From Molanna angustata (taxonomy: Eukaryota > Arthropoda > Insecta > Trichoptera > Molannidae): a stretch of 64,000 nucleotides of DNA. The stretch is from assembly GCA_963576475.1 (NCBI GenBank), contig OY754981.1, positions 27,318,132 through 27,382,131 of the forward strand, given 5' to 3'. The stretch's first letter is position 1, and each line of letters starts with the position of its first letter. Under the pieces are notes generated by a model. That model was not told where the DNA came from. It did not search any database and saw nothing but the letters and a program-made list of their open reading frames with translations. Position numbers and translations under genes: made by a program. Shown here one piece after another: positions 41,301 through 52,680 of this stretch.

Positions 41301-42044
41301 GTGAGGTTACTACAAAAATGGCGCTATAAAAGTCATCTCAATTTATTTATTTATTTATTAGAGGGACCAAATTTCAAATTACATCACAAATGATTAGGTT
41401 CTCAGCAGGATCAAAAAAACCAGCCACATAATACACACCTTTTCAAAAAGGCGTCCAAATTGGTTAGGCCATGTGTTGCAACACAATTTTTTTTATTGGA
41501 AGGAATAGTTGAGAGATCGACTGGCTGAGGGCGTCCTCGCCGGGAGTAGGTACCTCTACAGTTGTGCCAGGACAAAAAATGCATTTCCTATAAATATGTA
41601 GTTGAAGAGGATTGCTAAAGACCGAACGGAGTCGAGGACGAGATGCATCGCTTTGCTGCCAACCAATATTCATGATTGAAACCGTAAAAGAAGTATTTTC
41701 TTTAATGTTCTATTCATGTAGATCTGAAGTCGATGACATTTCATTTTTATTATATATAGTGCTAAATGAGTTTTTACGTTCTGAGTTTTTTTTGTTGTCA
41801 TTGATACTATTAGATATAAGAGTTCTGAAAAAGAGGCGATTACTGTTTTCAATAGAATTAGAATTTTAGCAATAAAACGAATGGAATAAAAGGGAGCGTT
41901 CTTTGTTTTGACAAAAAACGCTATTAATTTTAATAATAACACATTTAATCCTTCTTCCATAATTTTTCCCTTTTATTTTCCTCTTCGCTTTATTTCTCAT
42001 CACCGGCAAACATGCAATAATTTTTTAATAACATTTTTATTTAT
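41301..42044. other. Stretch with a LINE-tail remnant, otherwise unassigned
   Basis: ATTTATTTATTTATTTATTA at 41341 followed by GAGGGACCAAATTTC looks like a reversed LINE tail. 41520-41670 is moderately GC-rich (GGCGTCCTCGCCGGGAGTAG) without a recognised frame. The stretch runs directly into the 103-bp satellite. Confidence 0.35.
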
Positions 42045-45000
42045 TCCAATAATATTTTTATTTATTTTGATTATATTCTTAATTATTTAACGTTGTAATG
42101 TGTGTGCTTGTATATTATGATTGTCATCTGTGGACAAATGTAATTGGTCTGTTTTTTATTTATTTTGATTATAATATAATCTTACTTATTTAACGTTGTA
42201 ATGTGTGTGCTTGTATATTATGATTGTCATCTGTGGACAAATGTAATTGGTCTGTTTTTTATTTATTTTGATTATAATATAATCTTACTTATTTAACGTT
42301 GTAATGTGTGTGCTTGTATATTATGATTGTCATCTGTGGACAAATGTAATTGGTCTGTTTTTTATTTATTTTGATTATAATATAATCTTACTTATTTAAC
42401 GTTGTAATGTGTGTGCTTGTATATTATGATTGTCATCTGTGGACAAATGTAATTGGTCTGTTTTTTATTTATTTTGATTATAATATAATCTTACTTATTT
42501 AACGTTGTAATGTGTGTGCTTGTATATTATGATTGTCATCTGTGGACAAATGTAATTGGTCTGTTTTTTATTTATTTTGATTATAATATAATCTTACTTA
42601 TTTAACGTTGTAATGTGTGTGCTTGTATATTATGATTGTCATCTGTGGACAAATGTAATTGGTCTGTTTTTTATTTATTTTGATTATAATATAATCTTAC
42701 TTATTTAACGTTGTAATGTGTGTGCTTGTATATTATGATTGTCATCTGTGGACAAATGTAATTGGTCTGTTTTTTATTTATTTTGATTATAATATAATCT
42801 TACTTATTTAACGTTGTAATGTGTGTGCTTGTATATTATGATTGTCATCTGTGGACAAATGTAATTGGTCTGTTTTTTATTTATTTTGATTATAATATAA
42901 TCTTACTTATTTAACGTTGTAATGTGTGTGCTTGTATATTATGATTGTCATCTGTGGACAAATGTAATTGGTCTGTTTTTTATTTATTTTGATTATAATA
43001 TAATCTTACTTATTTAACGTTGTAATGTGTGTGCTTGTATATTATGATTGTCATCTGTGGACAAATGTAATTGGTCTGTTTTTTATTTATTTTGATTATA
43101 ATATAATCTTACTTATTTAACGTAGTAATGTGTGTGCTTGTATATTATGATTGTCATCTGTGGACAAATGTAATTGGTCTGTTTTTTATTTATTTTGATT
43201 ATAATATAATCTTACTTATTTAACGTTGTAATGTGTGTGCTTGTATATTATGATTGTCATCTGTGGACAAATGTAATTGGTCTGTTTTTTATTTATTTTG
43301 ATTATAATATAATCTTACTTATTTAACGTTGTAATGTGTGTGCTTGTATATTATGATTGTCATCTGTGGACAAATGTAATTGGTCTGTTTTTTATTTATT
43401 TTGATTATAATATAATCTTACTTATTTAACGTTGTAATGTGTGTGCTTGTATATTATGATTGTCATCTGTGGACAAATGTAATTGGTCTGTTTTTTATTT
43501 ATTTTGATTATAATATAATCTTACTTATTTAACGTTGTAATGTGTGTGCTTGTATATTATGATTGTCATCTGTGGACAAATGTAATTGGTCTGTTTTTTA
43601 TTTATTTTGATTATAATATAATCTTACTTATTTAACGTTGTAATGTGTGTGCTTGTATATTATGATTGTCATCTGTGGACAAATGTAATTGGTCTGTTTT
43701 TTATTTATTTTGATTATAATATAATCTTACTTATTTAACGTTGTAATGTGTGTGCTTGTATATTATGATTGTCATCTGTGGACAAATGTAATTGGTCTGT
43801 TTTTTATTTATTTTGATTATAATATAATCTTACTTATTTAACGTTGTAATGTGTGTGCTTGTATATTATGATTGTCATCTGTGGACAAATGTAATTGGTC
43901 TGTTTTTTATTTATTTTGATTATAATATAATCTTACTTATTTAACGTTGTAATGTGTGTGCTTGTATATTATGATTGTCATCTGTGGACAAATGTAATTG
44001 GTCTGTTTTTTATTTATTTTGATTATAATATAATCTTACTTATTTAACGTTGTAATGTGTGTGCTTGTATATTATGATTGTCATCTGTGGACAAATGTAA
44101 TTGGTCTGTTTTTTATTTATTTTGATTATAATATAATCTTACTTATTTAACGTTGTAATGTGTGTGCTTGTATATTATGATTGTCATCTGTGGACAAATG
44201 TAATTGGTCTGTTTTTTATTTATTTTGATTATAATATAATCTTACTTATTTAACGTTGTAATGTGTGTGCTTGTATATTATGATTGTCATCTGTGGACAA
44301 ATGTAATTGGTCTGTTTTTTATTTATTTTGATTATAATATAATCTTACTTATTTAACGTTGTAATGTGTGTGCTTGTATATTATGATTGTCATCTGTGGA
44401 CAAATGTAATTGGTCTGTTTTTTATTTATTTTGATTATAATATAATCTTACTTATTTAACGTTGTAATGTGTGTGCTTGTATATTATGATTGTCATCTGT
44501 GGACAAATGTAATTGGTCTGTTTTTTATTTATTTTGATTATAATATAATCTTACTTATTTAACGTAGTAATGTGTGTGCTTGTATATTATGATTGTCATC
44601 TGTGGACAAATGTAATTGGTCTGTTTTTTATTTATTTTGATTATAATATAATCTTACTTATTTAACGTTGTAATTTGTGTGCTTGTATATTATGATTGTC
44701 ATCTGTGGACAAATGTAATTGGTCTGTTTTTTATTTATTTTGATTATAATATAATCTTACTTATTTAACGTTGTAATGTGTGTGCTTGTATATTATGATT
44801 GTCATCTGTGGACAAATGTAATTGGTCTGTTTTTTATTTATTTTGATTATAATATAATCTTACTTATTTAACGTTGTAATGTGTGTGCTTGTATATTATG
44901 ATTGTCATCTGTGGACAAATGTAATTGGTCTGTTTTTTATTTATTTTGATTATAATATAATCTTACTTATTTAACGTTGTAATGTGTGTGCTTGTATATT

Positions 45001-47310
45001 ATGATTGTCATCTGTGGACAAATGTAATTGGTCTGTTTTTTATTTATTTTGATTATAATATAATCTTACTTATTTAACGTTGTAATGTGTGTGCTTGTAT
45101 ATTATGATTGTCATCTGTGGACAAATGTAATTGGTCTGTTTTTTATTTATTTTGATTATAATATAATCTTACTTATTTAACGTTGTAATGTGTGTGCTTG
45201 TATATTATGATTGTCATCTGTGGACAAATGTAATTGGTCTGTTTTTTATTTATTTTGATTATAATATAATCTTACTTATTTAACGTTGTAATGTGTGTGC
45301 TTGTATATTATGATTGTCATCTGTGGACAAATGTAATTGGTCTGTTTTTTATTTATTTTGATTATAATATAATCTTACTTATTTAACGTTGTAATGTGTG
45401 TGCTTGTATATTATGATTGTCATCTGTGGACAAATGTAATTGGTCTGTTTTTTATTTATTTTGATTATAATATAATCTTACTTATTTAACGTTGTAATGT
45501 GTGTGCTTGTATATTATGATTGTCATCTGTGGACAAATGTAATTGGTCTGTTTTTTATTTATTTTGATTATAATATAATCTTACTTATTTAACGTTGTAA
45601 TGTGTGTGCTTGTATATTATGATTGTCATCTGTGGACAAATGTAATTGGTCTGTTTTTTATTTATTTTGATTATAATATAATCTTACTTATTTAACGTTG
45701 TAATGTGTGTGCTTGTATATTATGATTGTCATCTGTGGACAAATGTAATTGGTCTGTTTTTTATTTATTTTGATTATAATATAATCTTACTTATTTAACG
45801 TTGTAATGTGTGTGCTTGTATATTATGATTGTCATCTGTGGACAAATGTAATTGGTCTGTTTTTTATTTATTTTGATTATAATATAATCTTACTTATTTA
45901 ACGTTGTAATGTGTGTGCTTGTATATTATGATTGTCATCTGTGGACAAATGTAATTGGTCTGTTTTTTATTTATTTTGATTATAATATAATCTTACTTAT
46001 TTAACGTTGTAATGTGTGTGCTTGTATATTATGATTGTCATCTGTGGACAAATGTAATTGGTCTGTTTTTTATTTATTTTGATTATAATATAATCTTACT
46101 TATTTAACGTTGTAATGTGTGTGCTTGTATATTATGATTGTCATCTGTGGACAAATGTAATTGGTCTGTTTTTTATTTATTTTGATTATAATATAATCTT
46201 ACTTATTTAACGTTGTAATGTGTGTGCTTGTATATTATGATTGTCATCTGTGGACAAATGTAATTGGTCTGTTTTTTATTTATTTTGATTATAATATAAT
46301 CTTACTTATTTAACGTTGTAATGTGTGTGCTTGTATATTATGATTGTCATCTGTGGACAAATGTAATTGGTCTGTTTTTTATTTATTTTGATTATAATAT
46401 AATCTTACTTATTTAACGTTGTAATGTGTGTGCTTGTATATTATGATTGTCATCTGTGGACAAATGTAATTGGTCTGTTTTTTATTTATTTTGATTATAA
46501 TATAATCTTACTTATTTAACGTTGTAATGTGTGTGCTTGTATATTATGATTGTCATCTGTGGACAAATGTAATTGGTCTGTTTTTTATTTATTTTGATTA
46601 TAATATAATCTTACTTATTTAACGTTGTAATGTGTGTGCTTGTATATTATGATTGTCATCTGTGGACAAATGTAATTGGTCTGTTTTTTATTTATTTTGA
46701 TTATAATATAATCTTACTTATTTAACGTTGTAATGTGTGTGCTTGTATATTATGATTGTCATCTGTGGACAAATGTAATTGGTCTGTTTTTTATTTATTT
46801 TGATTATAATATAATCTTACTTATTTAACGTTGTAATGTGTGTGCTTGTATATTATGATTGTCATCTGTGGACAAATGTAATTGGTCTGTTTTTTATTTA
46901 TTTTGATTATAATATAATCTTACTTATTTAACGTTGTAATGTGTGTGCTTGTATATTATGATTGTCATCTGTGGACAAATGTAATTGGTCTGTTTTTTAT
47001 TTATTTTGATTATAATATAATCTTACTTATTTAACGTTGTAATGTGTGTGCTTGTATATTATGATTGTCATCTGTGGACAAATGTAATTGGTCTGTTTTT
47101 TATTTATTTTGATTATAATATAATCTTACTTATTTAACGTTGTAATGTGTGTGCTTGTATATTATGATTGTCATCTGTGGACAAATGTAATTGGTCTGTT
47201 TTTTATTTATTTTGATTATAATATAATCTTACTTATTTAACGTTGTAATGTGTGTGCTTGTATATTATGATTGTCATCTGTGGACAAATGTAATTGGTCT
47301 GTTTTTTATT
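42045..47310 (+). repeat. Highly homogeneous 103-bp satellite array (51 units)
   Basis: The anchor CGTTGTAATGTGTGTGCTTG recurs every 103 bp from 42091 to 47241, which is exactly 50 intervals. The unit is about 24% GC and includes CATCTGTGGACAAATGTAAT and TTGGTCTGTTTTTTATTTAT. I could pick out only three variant units: CGTAG at 43121 and 44563, and TAATTTGTG after 44666. The upstream edge has a diverged partial unit, and the last unit runs into a LINE 3' end. It is non-coding. Confidence 0.98.
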
Positions 47311-47390
47311 TGTTTGATATTGTATTCCTTTTGTATTATTATTAGACTGTATTTGTCCCTTAGATTAAGAATTTAATAAATAAACAAAAA
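47311..47390 (+). mobile_element. LINE 3' terminus that closes the satellite
   Basis: After the last satellite unit, GATATTGTATTCCTTTTGTA, TTAGACTGTATTTGTCCCTT and AGAATTTAATAAATAAAC match the LINE end at 12970-13080 (GTACTTGTCCCTAAATAAAT). The array is therefore located within the 3' region of a LINE copy. Confidence 0.75.
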
Positions 47391-47400
47391 ACAGTCTTAT

Positions 47401-47780
47401 TATTATATGTGTGTATGTTGTATAAATGTATGTGTGTGTAGTGAATATATGTGTATGTGTATGCGTATATATATGTATTGTATATGTGAATTTTTTTCTC
47501 CTTTTTAGATAAATTTTGGTTTGTATTCTTTTTAAAAAAAAAAAAAAAAACTTTAATCATCTGTATGTATTAGCTGTAAGTTGAACTTGATTTACAATTT
47601 ATTAAATGATTCTATTATTATAAGTAAAATATATGTAATATGTGAAATGTAGATATGTTAATTGCTCCTGTCCCAAGCACAAGTTTCTAACTTTATTGGG
47701 ACAGTGCCTATTGGAAAAAAAACTGTATTAATTTAAAATTTTGTAAGTACTATGTGTTTATATTATGTATATTCAATAAA
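47401..47780 (+). mobile_element. 5'-truncated LINE 3' end with a 15-bp target site duplication
   Basis: AAAAAACAGTCTTAT is present at 47386-47400 and again at 47781-47795, flanking this segment. It ends in TATTCAATAAAAAAAA and contains a perfect 9-bp-arm hairpin, CTGTCCCAA..TTGGGACAG, at about 47667-47705. The left part is GT/AT-rich. This is a typical target-primed retrotransposition product. Confidence 0.75.
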
Positions 47781-47795
47781 AAAAAACAGTCTTAT

Positions 47796-48474
47796 AATAT
47801 TTAAGTAACACAGACTTCCTTAATTCACAAACCGGGATCAATATTATATAGTTGTTTTTTTTTTTTTATGGTTAAAAAAGGTAAAAAAAATAGATTGACT
47901 TGAAATATTAGAGATAAATAAATTAAAAGGTAACAGTAACATAATTTTGACTAACGCACAAATATATTTTAATACTTCTCCATTATTATTTTACCTTTAG
48001 AAGAGTTAAAGTTTTTTTTTCTGTTGGCCATTATTCAATATATTTAAGTGAATAATTAATTATATTCTTAATTGCTGTCCTTTCAATACAATATTTATAG
48101 ATTCATTACTTTATTTAATTTAATTTTATTGTACCTACATATTCACCTTAATGTATTTTGGGTATTTTATTTTTCTGGGTATTACCTACTCCTTCCTTCT
48201 CTAGTATTCGTATCCTCGTTTTGAATCTATATTTAGATGTTTTTCACCACTAGTGTTCACCATTCTGTCGATGTTCGACATTGAGCGATATCGGTGAATG
48301 GGGGTCGCGTTTACGAACTTAATTAAACAGGTAATTTTATTCATATGATTTCATGCATACGACGTTAATTTGTCATAAAATAATGTTTTTCTTATTAAAA
48401 AAGTATGAGACCCCTGATTTTTTTTTCATAAAATAAGTTTAAAATATTGTATTTATCTAGATTTATACAATTTT
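47796..48474. other. AT-rich stretch, nothing assigned
   Basis: 48230-48310 (CTAGTGTTCACCATTCTGTC, GATATCGGTGAATGGGGGTC) is the only higher-complexity part. No frame or shared repeat. Confidence 0.4.
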
Positions 48475-48870
48475 TCTGCGTCTTACATTTTATGGTTTTT
48501 TGAAATATGTGGAAATATAAAATAAAAATTTAAGTGTTGATAACCCCTGACCGAATTTTTTTCGAAATTCTGAGTATGAAAGGATTGTAGGCTTAAAATA
48601 TATTCTGTAATTTTGGGATGCGTCCACCCAGCGGATCAAAAGAATGACGGGGGGGGACGGCGACGGCGACGACACATACAGACACACAAAACATACAAAT
48701 TGTTCTACTCTGAATTCCGAGTTCATACATATATGCTGCAATGCCTGTATTTTGGTGTTTTTTGACTTAAATGTTGAAAAAAACATGCAAAATAGTCCAC
48801 TACTCCATACAAATCTCTCACGCGGGACTAAGAGAAAAAAATATCTTAAACAAATCGACAGTTGAATAAA
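48475..48870 (+). mobile_element. Family E, 3' part only
   Basis: GATAACCCCTGACCGAATTT, GATGCGTCCACCCAGCGGAT, GTTCTACTCTGAATTCCGAG and TTAAACAAATCGACAGTTGA match the right halves of the 11.7 and 19.5 kb copies. A GC-rich GGGGGGGACGGCGACGGCGA stretch is better preserved here than in the others. Confidence 0.65.
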
Positions 48871-49139
48871 ATAAAAAAATAAATTAACTAAAGATCAAAA
48901 TAATTGGATATGTTAGAAATCAAAGTATTTAACTACACACAGTACACACATACTTTAATCATTAACAATAATTCAGCCTCAGTGAAATTTTGCCAAATTT
49001 GTTTATATCGCTGTTAATGATATTTTAATCTACTAAGAACATTTAACGAAAAAAACTAATTTAAAAATAATAATAAGCTCTAAATTATATAATTAACTGA
49101 TAAAGAATATAATAATGGTTTGATTTTTTTAGGTACATT
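48871..49139. other. AT-rich spacer, nothing assigned
   Basis: No frame or shared repeat. Confidence 0.4.
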
Positions 49140-49335
49140 CTCACTTGTTATTTAAGGGGGCATATAAACCAAAACACCCCAACTTGAAATCAAATTTCTC
49201 AAATATGTTAAAAAGTGAGTTTCTCAAAAATACCATAAGTATTTCCGACATTTCTCTTGTGAATGTTTATCATACAATTTTCATTATTCAGCATGAATAT
49301 TTTAAACAAGTACAAGGAACTGGTAGATAAAACAG
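49140..49335 (+). mobile_element. Family F, left half (split copy)
   Basis: TTAAGGGGGCATATAAACCA, AACACCCCAACTTGAAATCA and ATTTCTCAAATATGTTAAAA match the first half of the 17.5-18.0 kb copy. The second half resumes at 50285, after about 950 bp of LINE. Confidence 0.65.
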
Positions 49336-50284
49336 TTCAAAATGGCTTTAGCACAAGTATATATGCTGTAGAGTTGGGGGGCGAGAGGCCTGCCCTCTAA
49401 ATCTTTATATTCCTACATTAAAGACCTAGGTCTCCCTAGAGGTAAAATTAAATAACTTTTGGATAAAATACGTCCAATCATTGAATATGGTAGTCACCTC
49501 TGGAGTGGCGCCCCCTAATACCTACTGAATACCCTCGTCGCTGTCCAAAGGCGTGCCATACGTCTGATTGATGATCCATCACTGACTGATGGATTGCAAT
49601 TACTAGAACACAGACGTAAAGTCGGTATTTTATGTTTATTTTATAGATACTACCACGGGAATTGCTCAGAAGAACTTGCATCTTTGGTCCCTCCTCCACC
49701 CACTCGCAACAGAGTCACTCGCTTCACTCAATCGCAGCACCCATTCACAGTGGACCTTCAACATATACGAACAAGTCGCTTCTCGAACTCCTTTATTAAT
49801 ACAGCAGCCCGACTGGAACGATCTTCAGAATTCTGTGTTTTCACCTTCGTACAACCCGGGTCTTTTTAAAATCCGAATTAATAAACTCTTTTCTAGATTG
49901 CAAATACCTCCCAACGCTACGTAATGCGCTTCTTCGGAAGAGCAAAATGGACCCGAATCCTAATAGCTGGTGTCCCCTACGTAGACGTGTTAAAAAAAAG
50001 CAGCATTGTCCGCATCCTATTGGATTTGGTTGCGCAGGGGAGTGGAATAACAGTCGGAGGTTGGTGGGTGAGTGGTGAGCGTGACTTGAGTCATAAAGGG
50101 GCCCCTTAATCCCGCATACATGGTCGCAAGCCCATGTGGCTCGCCTATTTTGGCTGGTACTCTGGTCGCCTGCGCTCGTGGTCCTGGATTGGTGAATCCA
50201 GTGAAACCACGATTGCCTTTCTCTTTTGTATCTTATTCACAGCATTTTTTTTTAAATTACTCTATGTGTACTATGTGTTGTAGA
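49336..50284 (+). pseudogene. LINE reverse transcriptase C-terminal region inserted into family F
   Basis: From about 49470 the plus strand reads RPIIEYGSHLWSGAP, a stop, then VAVQRRAIRLIDDPSLTDGL, EHRRKVGILCLFYRYYHGNC and SEELASLVPPPPTRNRVTR. This is the Jockey/CR1-type RT C-terminus. Around 49800 the frame shifts, continuing as WNDLQNSVFSPSYNPGLFKI. A GC-rich 3' part follows to about 50230. Stop and frameshift make it non-functional. It interrupts an older repeat, which dates the insertion as younger. Confidence 0.8.
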
Positions 50285-50545
50285 GAAATAAATCTTGTAT
50301 GTGCTTAAAGTGCATAAAATCAAAGTGAATGAAATATAAAATTTATTTTATTTCAAGTCAAGTTTGTTCTTAAAATGCAAAAAAAAACACAAATTTTGGA
50401 TTTCCGATAATTTATGTATAAACTTTTTTTAACGCACGCGATTGTTACCATTACTAACACGTAACTTCATAGTGTATTAGGCGGTTTTAATATATCATGT
50501 TTTCAGTCACTAGACTTAGCGGTAGGTATATATGTCCTTTTAAAA
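50285..50545 (+). mobile_element. Family F, right half (split copy)
   Basis: ATAAATCTTGTATGTGCTTA, AATCAAAGTGAATGAAATAT, AACGCACGCGATTGTTACCA and CATGTTTTCAGTCACTAGAC match the second half of the 17.5-18.0 kb copy. Confidence 0.65.
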
Positions 50546-50904
50546 ATTCAAGGTTTCCTTCATTCAAACGGTTTTACGTATAAATGTTTGGTAACCACTG
50601 CCCACCAGAAAATATCTTTCTTTTTGTGTGTAAGATGAAAACGAGATGAATAGAATTGGTTAGTAGATAGACAATACGGAGAAATGTAAAGGAAAGGCCT
50701 CAGGATCTTAGAATCCACAGAATTGTACCTTTTAACTTCCTCGTCTAGAGATGTATTACACGGGTAAATAATTTCATTCTAATCATAGAGGCATTATAAT
50801 GTAGAGTAGCTATTAGCTATCCTATAAAAAAATGTACCTAGTATGAAACGTGCACCATGGGTATCTGCGTTTCAATATGAACTAAAAAAAATCATGCGTT
50901 CATT
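50546..50904. other. Spacer, nothing assigned
   Basis: No frame or shared repeat recognised. Confidence 0.4.
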
Positions 50905-51200
50905 CATACAACCACGACATATCCAACAACTTGGCGTTACCAGCGACAGGTGTGCGGGTGTGAATTGCCTTATAAAAGGAAACACGACACAAGCGTGTAT
51001 AAACACCGCACACCAGTCTCTTTGCACCTAAAAATTCACTAAATTCATGGATAGGTGATGAATATCATTGCAGAACTATGTGAGATGTTATTTTGCCTGT
51101 TGTATTTTCGATTATCCGACTCTTACGGGACGTTCGAAAACGATGATAATTATTAGAAAATAGTGGAAGCACTATTCTCCACAGGTGTCTATTAGCAAAA
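50905..51200 (-). mobile_element. LINE 3'-end fragment, family B (copy 5, long)
   Basis: CATTCATACAACCACGACAT, TTACCAGCGACAGGTGTGCG, CCTTATAAAAGGAAACACGA, GAGATGTTATTTTGCCTGTT, GATTATCCGACTCTTACGGG and AGTGGAAGCACTATTCTCCA align with the 62.1-kb copy over nearly its whole length. Confidence 0.72.
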
Positions 51201-51554
51201 AAAAATATATAAAAAATATGTATATATGTGTCTTTGTCTAACATTCGCTACAGTAGGTTTTGGATTCTATCACCTTAAAATTGCCGTTTGGCAATAAAAC
51301 CACAAATTATGTGTATAAGAAGATACTTACAAATAAATAATGTGGTGGCTTACTATGATCGCAGTTTCAGTGTCAACGGGTCTTTAAAGTGGAATAAATT
51401 GCTCCCTGATATATGTGGAGCTCAGACCACCAGATCTAAGGTAAATAAGTGAATTACTTAAAACTGCTTTGTTTCTGTGAGCCAATAAATTACCTTTGGA
51501 GTGAGTAAACGGCGCTTGATAAATTATTATTATTATTATTAAGGGAAACATATG
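51201..51554 (+). mobile_element. Hairpin-repeat remnant and LINE/SINE end with (ATT)n tail
   Basis: AAAATTGCCGTTTGGCAATA at 51279 is a hairpin-repeat remnant. AATAAATTACCTTTGGAGTG, then AGTAAACGGCGCTTGATAAA and TTATTATTATTATT, end at 51541. The CGGCGCT-plus-AAT end recurs in reverse near 10.99 and 24.65 kb. Confidence 0.5.
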
Positions 51555-51950
51555 AATGACGACGGTTTCGGCTTACAAGACCAAATTGTTGGCCTTTGTA
51601 AGAGGGAGATGCACAGAACGCTTTTTAATAACGTGTTACTTTTTAGTGTTGCCTTGTTTTACGCTCTCATCATAACATTTTTCTGTGTATTTATTATATT
51701 TCTTTACTTTAACTTGTTTGTTTTTTGCTTTTTGTTCTATTATTTTTTTTAATTTATTGCTTTTAAATTATGTTCTGAGTATTTTACTTTTTTCTTTCTC
51801 TGTATTTGATTTCTATACTTCTATATTGTTTTTTATATTTTTTTATTTTTTATTTATTTATATATCTTCTTGTACATAATATAAACAAATATAATTGTAC
51901 ACTGGCGGGCTTATTGCCATTAGGCAATTTCTTCCAACCAACCAGATTTT
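51555..51950 (-). mobile_element. LINE 3' UTR with GGTTGGAAGAAATTGCC hairpin
   Basis: Read on the minus strand, GGTTGGAAGAAATTGCCTAA and TGGCAATAAGCCCGCCAGTG are followed by a TGTACAATTATATTTG stretch and A/T-rich 3' sequence. This is the conserved hairpin and distal 3' UTR arrangement of a widespread lepidopteran LINE end (from memory). The upstream coding part is not present. Confidence 0.65.
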
Positions 51951-52609
51951 AATGCACATGATGTTTGTTTTTATTTTTGTTAAACTAATTTTTGTAAGTA
52001 ATCATAATATGAGCTTTGATCTTGTAAATAAATAATATTAAACAGTTCCATAAATTATGAAATTCTACAAATTGGAAGCCGTCTCAATTAATAGAATGAA
52101 TACTACCTACATATATCATCTTTTTAGTATTATTCGATAGTATTATTTTATAGTTTCAAACTGATGATTTGTATAAGATTGCCACTCTGAATATAATGAC
52201 TCTATGGTTAATAGTTTATTTCTAAGCGCAGTGCTCTTGTTAAAATAGAGCCAGGTAGTATGTTTACCTGCAAATTCTAATAATAATATTATCTTCTTAG
52301 AGTTCCTGGAATATGGATATCGGCAAAAACTCTTTCAAGGACAAGGATGCTGTGTCTCATCCCTGTACCCTTCTCCCCCCCTGGACCACATTTCATCTCA
52401 CCTCCCCTCCCCATAAACTGGGATCAGTGAGAGACTCCTCTGCTGTAAGCAGTACCGGTTTTTTCGCAAAAACTCGTGTATATTTTCTACTATTAAAAAC
52501 TACCGAAAATATCACGGAGTCCAAATGAACGGCCCTTCTTGATGTTGAAAGTATAAATCGATTTTCTGTTTATAATTTATTTATTTATTAATTAATTTAT
52601 TTACATTCT
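51951..52609. other. Mixed stretch, no gene
   Basis: A less AT-rich patch at 52300-52510 (CCCTTCTCCCCCCCTGGACC, CCTCCCCTCCCCATAAACTG) contains a 71-codon frame with no recognised family. The rest is AT-rich. Confidence 0.35.
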
Positions 52610-52680
52610 GTAAATATAATTATTATTAGGGTTATTGCCTAATAGCAATTTCTTCCAGCCAACCACAGTTAATGTTAAAT
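52610..52680 (-). repeat. Conserved hairpin repeat, LINE-end type
   Basis: GGGTTATTGCCTAATAGCAA, then TTTCTTCCAGCCAACCAC, is the reverse complement of GGTTGGCTGGAAGAAATTGC, then TATTAGGCAATAACCC. The GC..GC stem positions differ from the 51.9-kb copy yet remain largely paired (TTGCtattagGCAA). Confidence 0.65.

Noticed and set aside
42045..47310. CRISPR array
   Set aside because: Units are contiguous 103-bp copies without spacers, in a eukaryotic repeat-rich setting.
51552..51879. Two overlapping very hydrophobic frames (66 and 64 codons) as membrane peptides
   Set aside because: They are translations of the T-rich complement of a LINE 3' UTR.
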